A stretch of 64,000 nt of DNA. Source: Betaproteobacteria bacterium. Its GTDB lineage: Bacteria > Pseudomonadota > Gammaproteobacteria > Burkholderiales > Rhodocyclaceae. Each line of letters begins with the position of its first letter. Position 1 is the first letter of the stretch. Where the stretch lies: NCBI GenBank assembly GCA_016705475.1, contig JADIYD010000014.1:248001-312000 (forward strand), given 5' to 3'. The notes under the pieces are model-generated. The model saw nothing but the letters and a program-made list of their open reading frames with translations. It made no database searches and was not told where the DNA came from. The position numbers and the translations under genes were made by a program. Of the stretch, positions 58,600 to 64,000 are shown one piece after another.

Positions 58600-59290
58600 A
58601 GCCCGGCCGTGGTCGGGCAAGGGCTGGCGCGCCGTCGAGGCGCAGCACCGCGTGGCGACGATGATGCTGGTGCACGGCGATCTCGACGACCAGTCGCTGC
58701 TTGAAGACATTCTTGAAGAATCCAAACCGGTTTTGCCGCGTGAAGCAGTCGGGCTGCACTGGCTACTCGCCACACCATTCCGCTACTGGCCGAAACCGCC
58801 ATCCGGCTCGCGCTTCCGGGCGCGCACCGATCCAGGCGTGTTCTATGGCGCCGATGAGGAAATGACCGCCTGCGCCGAATGCGGCTACTGGCGCCTCCGC
58901 TTCTGGCTCGACAGCGAAGGCCTGGCCGGGCGCGAGGCATCGATCCCGATCACGCTCTTCGAATTCCATGGCGCCACGCCAAACATGCTCGACCTGACCG
59001 AATCTCCACTGGTCGCCGAACGTATCAACTGGACTGATCCAGTCGACTATGGCGCCACCCAGAAAGTTGCTGGAACCGCCCGCCAGGCCGGCATCGAGCT
59101 GATCCGCTATCAGTCAGTGCGCCATCCCGAAGGTACCTGCCTAGCCATCCTGACGCCACAAGTATTCAAGGGCGTCGACGAACCATTCCGTAACGTGCAG
59201 CACGGCTGGACACTCTGGTTAAAGCCGCCGGGCCTGACTATCTGGCAACGTGAATTGACAACCGAAAGCCACGTTTTTCGTTTCGCCTGA
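58559..59290 (+). CDS. RES-domain toxin
   Basis: About 243 residues from ATG 58559 (MSANTWTPTALASEARPWSGKGWRAVEAQH), overlapping the antitoxin 3' end by 41 bases in another frame. RES domain: FRYWPKPPSGSRFRARTDPGVFYGADEEMTACAECGYWR with the family Arg, Tyr and Glu. RES toxins degrade NAD+ (NAD+ phosphorylase activity) and stop growth until the antitoxin binds. Forms a type II unit with the preceding Xre/MbcA antitoxin. Confidence 0.88.
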   Translation: MSANTWTPTALASEARPWSGKGWRAVEAQHRVATMMLVHGDLDDQSLLEDILEESKPVLPREAVGLHWLLATPFRYWPKPPSGSRFRARTDPGVFYGADEEMTACAECGYWRLRFWLDSEGLAGREASIPITLFEFHGATPNMLDLTESPLVAERINWTDPVDYGATQKVAGTARQAGIELIRYQSVRHPEGTCLAILTPQVFKGVDEPFRNVQHGWTLWLKPPGLTIWQRELTTESHVFRFA

Positions 59291-59297
59291 ACGCAGG

Positions 59298-59388
59298 ATT
59301 GCGACGGAACCCGCAGGCCAGTACGGCCACATCGCGCTGATCGTCGACACCGAAGGCAACATGATCGGCCTGCACTCGATGGCATAAG
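59298..59388 (+). pseudogene. remnant of a VOC-family protein C-terminus
   Basis: In frame, IATEPAGQYGHIALIVDTEG and NMIGLHSMA precede a TAA at 59386. This is the VOC C-terminal strand, as at 1-60, but no start codon, RBS or N-terminal part is present, and the RES toxin ends just before. It is probably the truncated end of a gene that the toxin-antitoxin module replaced. Confidence 0.55.
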
Positions 59389-59434
59389 CGAACCACCGCA
59401 CTTTCGTGCGCCGTCGCCAGCCGCACTGTCGAAA

Positions 59435-59472
59435 GTCGATTTTGACTCTTTTTTCGGGTTGACCGTAGCAAG
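59435..59472 (-). repeat. dispersed uptake-like repeat between convergent genes
   Basis: On the minus strand: TTGCTACGGTCAACCCG, AAAAAA, GAGTC, AAAATCGACTTTC. One core mismatch. Lies in the gap before the lolA stop. Confidence 0.8.
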
Positions 59473-59505
59473 CCGTGGTGGCCGCAAAAACCCCGTTCGG
59501 GCTTC

Positions 59506-60126
59506 TTACTCGCCCACCACATCAGCACCGGCTGGCGGCACAAATTTAAAGGTACTGGCTGGCAAGGGGGGATTTCGCTCGATTTTGTTGAAGCGGATAT
59601 GCGTCGTCTGGCCAAAGCTGTCCTGCAACTCCATGGCTTTGAGATCTTTGCCGGCGAAACCCAGACGGACCTTCTCGAAACCGCTGTCGCCCGCCTTCGA
59701 GGTCGCCTCCACCCAGGCCATGCCTTCAGCTTCGCCCGCCTCGGTGAGCGTGAAGTTCTTTTCCAGCTCGTTGCTGCCGGAAAGCAGCGCCGCCGGCGAA
59801 CCGCCAATCGCCTGCCCGGCCTTGCGCACGGTAACCTGCTGCAGATCGGGATCGTGGATCCAGACCTTTTCGCCGTCGCCAACGACCAGTTGCGGATAAG
59901 GCTTAAGGATCTCCCAACGCAGCTTGCCCGGCCGCGAAATGGCGACGGTGCCTGACGACTGCTGCGGCTTGCGGCCGTTCTTGCCGATGACCATCTGCGA
60001 AAAATCGGCTTTCAGCGTACGCGTGCTTTTCAGGAAGTCGTGCAACTGATCGACTGCGCCAGCATGAGCGAGGAACGGGAAAACCGCGAATGCTGCGGTC
60101 AACAGGAATTTTTGGGCGATTTTCAT
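59506..60126 (-). CDS. lolA: outer-membrane lipoprotein carrier LolA
   Basis: 206 residues. Signal peptide about 1-22 (LAHAGA), mature start AVDQLHDFLKSTRTLKADFSQ; VWIHDPDLQQVTV and QTTHIRFNKIERNPPLPASTFKFVPPAGADV follow. LolA ferries lipoproteins from LolCDE to the outer membrane. The signal peptide FLLTAAFAV is encoded by a repeat copy. Downstream of ftsK in the order trxB-crp/fnr-ftsK-lolA seen in many proteobacteria. Confidence 0.93.
   Translation of the reverse strand: MKIAQKFLLTAAFAVFPFLAHAGAVDQLHDFLKSTRTLKADFSQMVIGKNGRKPQQSSGTVAISRPGKLRWEILKPYPQLVVGDGEKVWIHDPDLQQVTVRKAGQAIGGSPAALLSGSNELEKNFTLTEAGEAEGMAWVEATSKAGDSGFEKVRLGFAGKDLKAMELQDSFGQTTHIRFNKIERNPPLPASTFKFVPPAGADVVGE
60090..60125 (+). 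repeat. dispersed uptake-like repeat in the lolA signal-peptide region
   Basis: ATGCTGCGGTCAACAGG, AATTTTTGGGCGATTTTC on the plus strand. The complement encodes KIAQKFLLTAAFA of the LolA signal peptide. Core mismatch at one end. Confidence 0.7.
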
Positions 60127-60191
60127 GCAGCTAGCCTAACGGGTTGCGGTGTGACGTGCTGTCTCAGGGTGTAACAAATTGCTGGCGAAAA

Positions 60192-62485
60192 TCACTCCGC
60201 CGGCTTCTTCATGAGCACTTCCCGCCCGCCACGACCATCCATGGTCGACACCAGCCCGGCCTTTCCATCGCTTCGATGAGCCGCGCCGAGCGGTTGTAGC
60301 CAATGCGCAGGTGGCGCTGGACCAGCGAAATCGAGGCGCGCTGGTTCTTGAGGACGATATCGACGGCCTGATCGTAGAGCGGGTCGCTCTCGGCATCGCC
60401 GCCGCCCTCGCCCGCTTCGCCACCCTCTTCATCATCGCCCCCGGAACCGGTCAGGATGTCCTCGACGTATTCAGGCGCGCCGGTGGCCTTGAGGTGCTCG
60501 ACAACACGATGGACTTCGTCATCGGAAACGAAGGCGCCATGGACGCGGGTCGGATAGCCGGTGCCCGGTGCCAAATAAAGCATGTCGCCCTGCCCGAGCA
60601 ACGCTTCTGCCCCCATCTGATCAAGGATGGTGCGCGAGTCGATCTTGCTCGACACCTGGAAAGACAGGCGGGTCGGAATGTTGGCCTTGATCAGGCCAGT
60701 GATCACGTCGACCGACGGTCGCTGCGTCGCCAGCACAAGGTGGATGCCAGAGGCGCGCGCCTTTTGGGCAAGGCGGGCAATCTGCTCCTCGACCTTCTTG
60801 CCAACCACCATCATGAGATCGGCCAGTTCGTCGATGATGACGACGATGAAAGGCATGGTCTTGAGCGGCTCAGGCGTTTCCGGCGTCAAAGTCAGCGGAT
60901 TCGGAATGTGTTCGCCGCGCTTTTCGGCATCGCGGATCTTGGTGTTCAGCCCGGCAATGTTGCGCACACCCATCGCCGACATGAGTTTGTAGCGCTTTTC
61001 CATCTCGGTCACGCACCAGTGCAGCGCGTTGGCCGCCTGCTTCATGTCGGTAACGACGGGTGCCAGCAGGTGCGGAATGCCTTCGTAAATCGACAATTCC
61101 AGCATCTTCGGGTCGACCATGATGAGGCGTACCTGATCCGGCTCGGCCTTGTAGAGCATCGACAGGATCATCGCATTGACGCCCACCGACTTGCCGGAAC
61201 CGGTCGTCCCGGCAACCAGCAGGTGCGGCGTCTTGGCCAGGTCGGCGACCACCGGCAAACCGCCGATGTCCTTGCCGAGGCAGACGGTCAGCGGGCTGTG
61301 CATGTCGTTGTACGGCTTGCTGGAGATGATCTCGGAGAGCTTGACCATCTGCCGCTTGGGATTCGGCAGCTCGAGCGCCATGCACGATTTGCCGGGCACC
61401 GTTTCGACAACGCGGATCGAAACCATGGCCAGGGCGCGAGCAAGGTCACGGGCCAGATTGACGATCTGGGCGCCCTTGACGCCGACCGCCGGCTCGATTT
61501 CGTAGCGCGTGATGACCGGGCCGGGCATGGCCGCCAGCACCTTCACCTGCACGCCGAAGTCCGCCAGCTTGCGCTCGATCAGGCGCGAGGTGTATTCCAG
61601 CGTCTCGGCGCTGACGGTCTCGGTGGCAGGCGGCGCCGGGTCGAGCAGATGCAGCGGCGGCAAGCGGCCACCGACAATCGCTTCAGGGAAGAGCGCTACC
61701 TGTTTTTCACGCTCGATGCGCGCCTCGGCCTTTTTGGACACAGGCACGTCGGGCGGCGGCGTTTCGATGACGATCGGATCGTGCAGCTCGACGCGCTGTT
61801 TTTCTTCCTTGACGACCACTTCGCGTTTTTGCGCGACTTCCTTGCCGATCTGCCGGTCCCGCCAGGCATCAACACGGCCGTAGAAAAAACCCAGGAAAGC
61901 TTCAAGAATCAGGCCGATTTTCTCGAACGCCCAGACCCACGACATGCCCGAGAAAATACTCCAGCCAGCCGCCATGACAGCGAGCAGAAAGAGTGTCGAA
62001 CCGGTGTAGCCAAACTGCGTGGACAGTACCCGTCCCACTTCAATACCAAGCATGCCCCCCGGGGCCAGCGGCAGCGCTGCCTTCAGCGAATAAAAGCGCA
62101 ACGCTTCCAGTGCCGAACTGGCGACCAGCAGGAAGGAAAAACCAACGAGCGCAACGAACAGCGGATGCTGCCTGTGATCATCGGGCGCGTGGTATTTGCG
62201 AAAACCCCACCAGACGAACATGCCAAGCAGCACGATCCACCACCAGGCAGACATGCCAAAAATGTACAGCATCAGATCGGCAATCCACGCCCCAGCGCGG
62301 CCGGCCGGGTTGTGCAGGGAAGTCGCGCCGACGGCATGCGACCAACCTGGATCATCCTTGCTGAACCCCCACAGGGCCATGGTCAGGAACAAAGCGATCG
62401 CGCCAACCCCCAGCCAGCGCGACTCCTGCAGCAGCGAGCCGATCTTTTCCGGCAGCGGGCTAGGCGCCGCCGCGCGATTCACCAT
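60192..62485 (-). CDS. ftsK: DNA translocase FtsK, C-terminal frameshift as read
   Basis: About 764 residues with the break restored; start at ATG 62485 (GTG 62497 possible). Four TM segments (residues 30-160), a linker, then the motor: LLVAGTTGSGKSVGVNAMI (Walker A), IMVDPKML (Walker B region) and RPSVDVITGLIKANIPTRLSF, and the gamma DNA-reading domain (DPLYDQAVDIVLKNQRASISL, LRIGYNRSARLIEAME). The frame breaks at about 60263 (three A instead of four); with one more A the C-terminus reads KAGLVSTMDGRGGREVL to the stop at 60192, the family norm. FtsK links septation and chromosome dimer resolution. Confidence 0.93.
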
Positions 62486-62499
62486 CCGTGCCCCCACTG

Positions 62500-63165
62500 T
62501 CAGGCGACTCCGGGAATGACCAGGACGTCATTCTCATAACGAATGTAACCGCTCAATTCCAGATCGCGCATGACCTTGCTGACCATTTCACGCGATGCAC
62601 CAATCATTTTCGCCATATCCTGCTTCGACATCTTCTTCTTCACCACACGATTACCATCCACAACCTCCGACATATCGAGCAGGAGGCGGGCTACGCGGCC
62701 ATACACGTCGAGCAGGGCCAGGCTTTCGATCTTGCGATCAGCCTCGCGCAAACGCAGGACAAGAATCTTCATCAACTTCTGCGCGACCTGGAAATTCTCC
62801 TGCATGCAGCGCTGCAGGGAGTCCTTGTCGAGAAAAAGCAGCTCGCAGGCTTCGGCTGCGACCACATTGGCCGAACGCGGACTGCCATCAATCAGGCCCA
62901 TTTCACCGAAGAACTCGCCTGGGCCCAGCCAGGCCAGAATGATCTCGCGACCCTCTTCGTCGGTATTGGTCACCTTCGCCCGACCGCTGATCAGGACATA
63001 CAGGGAATCCGTACTGTCGCCGGCCCGCACGACTGAAGCGCCACGCTCGGCACGCTTGCGTCCGGCAACCCTGGAAAGCTTTTCCAGCTCATTCTCGTCC
63101 AGCCCTGAAAACAGGGGGATATTGCGCAAGACGACCAAGCTCAAACCACATGGAGTTGCTGACAT
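62500..63165 (-). CDS. Crp/Fnr-family transcription regulator
   Basis: 221 residues. Cyclic-nucleotide-binding-like domain (AGDSTDSLYVLISGRAKVTN, GEFFGEMGLIDGSPRSANVVA), dimer helix and a C-terminal HTH (KQDMAKMIGASREMVSKVMRDLELSGYI). No N-terminal or internal Cys cluster, so it is not an oxygen-sensing FNR. Here the gene lies between trxB (divergent) and ftsK where Lrp is found in E. coli. Confidence 0.88.
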   Translation of the reverse strand: MSATPCGLSLVVLRNIPLFSGLDENELEKLSRVAGRKRAERGASVVRAGDSTDSLYVLISGRAKVTNTDEEGREIILAWLGPGEFFGEMGLIDGSPRSANVVAAEACELLFLDKDSLQRCMQENFQVAQKLMKILVLRLREADRKIESLALLDVYGRVARLLLDMSEVVDGNRVVKKKMSKQDMAKMIGASREMVSKVMRDLELSGYIRYENDVLVIPGVA

Positions 63166-63259
63166 AAATCAGTTTCCGTTCATAGAGTTACGAAACGATT
63201 ATAAACCGCTTTCCCAAATCACATAGGAACTTCGAAAAATATGCAGGCTCAGAGAACGC

Positions 63260-63265
63260 TATAAT
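63260..63265 (+). promoter_or_regulatory. candidate -10 box of trxB
   Basis: TATAAT 30 bases before the trxB ATG; no clear -35 17 bases upstream. AGAGGA lies near the start as ribosome-binding site. Confidence 0.4.
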
Positions 63266-63294
63266 TTTCCCATTAATCACCCAAGAGGATGTTC

Positions 63295-64000
63295 ATGTCC
63301 CAAAACGCCCGCCACAACCCACTCATCATTCTCGGCTCCGGCCCCGCTGGCTATACCGCCGCCGTCTATGCTGCCCGTGCCAACCTCAAGCCAGTGCTGA
63401 TCACCGGCATGGCCCAGGGCGGCCAGCTCATGACGACGACCGAAGTCGACAACTGGCCGGCCGATGCCGACGGTGTCCAGGGCCCGGAACTGATGGCCCG
63501 TTTCGAAGCGCACGCCCGCCGCTTCGAGACCGATATCGTATTCGACCACATTCATACCGCCAAACTGACCGAAAAACCCTTCACGCTGATCGGCGATTCC
63601 GGCACCTACACCTGCGATGCCCTGATCATCTCGACCGGCGCTTCAGCCCAGTATTTGGGCCTGCCTTCAGAAGAAAAGTTCATGGGCAAGGGCGTTTCGG
63701 CCTGCGCGACCTGTGACGGATTTTTCTACCGCAACAAGCCGGTCGCCGTCGTCGGTGGCGGCAATACGGCCGTTGAGGAAGCACTCTACCTCGCCAATAT
63801 TGCCAGCCATGTGACACTGATCCATCGCCGCGAGAAGTTCAAGGCCGAAAAGATCATGCAGGACAAGCTGTTCAAGAAGCAGGCTGAGGGCAAGATCACC
63901 ATCCTCTACAACACGACGCTCGACGAAGTGCTCGGCGACGACTCGGGCGTCACCGGCCTGCGCGTCAAGAGCAAGGACACCGGGGCTACCCAGGACGTTT
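63295..64000 (+). CDS. trxB: thioredoxin reductase, N-terminal part
   Basis: Starts at ATG 63295 after AAGAGGA; 235 residues are inside the window and the gene runs past the right edge. FAD-binding LIILGSGPAGYTAAVYAARANL, redox pair ACATCDGFFYR (CATC) and NADPH motif VAVVGGGNTAVEEALYLA. It recycles thioredoxin with NADPH. Divergent from the Crp/Fnr regulator. Confidence 0.95.
   Translation, partial: MSQNARHNPLIILGSGPAGYTAAVYAARANLKPVLITGMAQGGQLMTTTEVDNWPADADGVQGPELMARFEAHARRFETDIVFDHIHTAKLTEKPFTLIGDSGTYTCDALIISTGASAQYLGLPSEEKFMGKGVSACATCDGFFYRNKPVAVVGGGNTAVEEALYLANIASHVTLIHRREKFKAEKIMQDKLFKKQAEGKITILYNTTLDEVLGDDSGVTGLRVKSKDTGATQDV

Noticed and set aside
58217..59290. 357-codon fused antitoxin-toxin protein
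   Set aside because: The first third past residue 32 is out of frame with the DUF2384-like antitoxin; restoring one G gives two normal overlapping genes.
60311..62539. 742-codon open frame on the plus strand
   Set aside because: Antisense to ftsK, produced by GC-rich codons; no recognisable domain.

Overview
The window looks like chromosomal DNA of a betaproteobacterium of the Rhodocyclaceae (Dechloromonas/Azonexus-like). This is inferred from high GC, a DUF2863 protein, the gene order trxB - Crp/Fnr regulator - ftsK - lolA, CysI/DUF934/CysH sulfate assimilation, a NosD-like protein and flavocytochrome c. No rRNA, tRNA, CRISPR array, prophage or intact insertion sequence was seen.

Layout. 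1-4270: tail of a VOC protein, then a periplasmic binding protein paired with a hybrid histidine kinase. 4530-8600: psd, a frameshifted beta-helix protein, a secreted metallo-beta-lactamase-fold protein, YaiI and a small orphan family (copy A). 8819-13939: acnB and a MoxR/VWA pair. 14107-19691: an AT-richer unknown gene, YkgJ-trmB-dusC, a PIN protein, a triple rhodanese and yaaA. 19769-26308: DUF2863, then bioA, copy B of the orphan family, and bioF-bioH-bioC-bioD. 26294-32477: Hpt, HD-GYP regulator, yciB-yciI-bolA-parvulin, HDOD protein, NosD-like. 32468-37229: cysB divergent from TauE-cysI-DUF934-cysH. 37364-43245: nucleotide-sugar dehydrogenase, SRPBCC protein, and an arsenic operon arsR-arsC-acr3-permease-thioredoxin. 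43457-49823: chemoreceptor, FccAB-like sulfide oxidation pair and a GlrK/GlrR-like two-component system. 49903-56777: a CusBA-DUF3240-CusC heavy-metal efflux operon, then a Cys-rich bufferin/HvfA-like secreted peptide with three 20-residue repeats and a DoxX protein. 56793-64000: small unknown proteins, an Xre/MbcA-RES toxin-antitoxin module, lolA, ftsK, a Crp/Fnr regulator and the start of trxB.

The strongest unexplained signal is a dispersed repeat of about 38 bp with at least twelve clear copies, in both orientations, between and inside genes. It has a rigid core (TTGCYRCGGTCAACCGG) followed by AAAAA and, about one helical turn on, a second A/T patch. This layout resembles the DNA uptake sequences of Pasteurellaceae. 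Three of the coding copies are read as part of signal peptides and three intergenic copies abut hairpins. I propose it as an undescribed uptake-like (or otherwise genome-wide) motif.

Two further themes stand out. The metal-stress cluster around 50-57 kb combines a PmrA/QseB-type box, copper-type RND efflux and an orphan bufferin-like precursor lacking its usual MNIO (DUF692) partner. Six separate apparent frameshifts (beta-helix gene, acnB three times, antitoxin, ftsK) are each a one-base loss in a short homopolymer, which points to sequencing error rather than gene decay.
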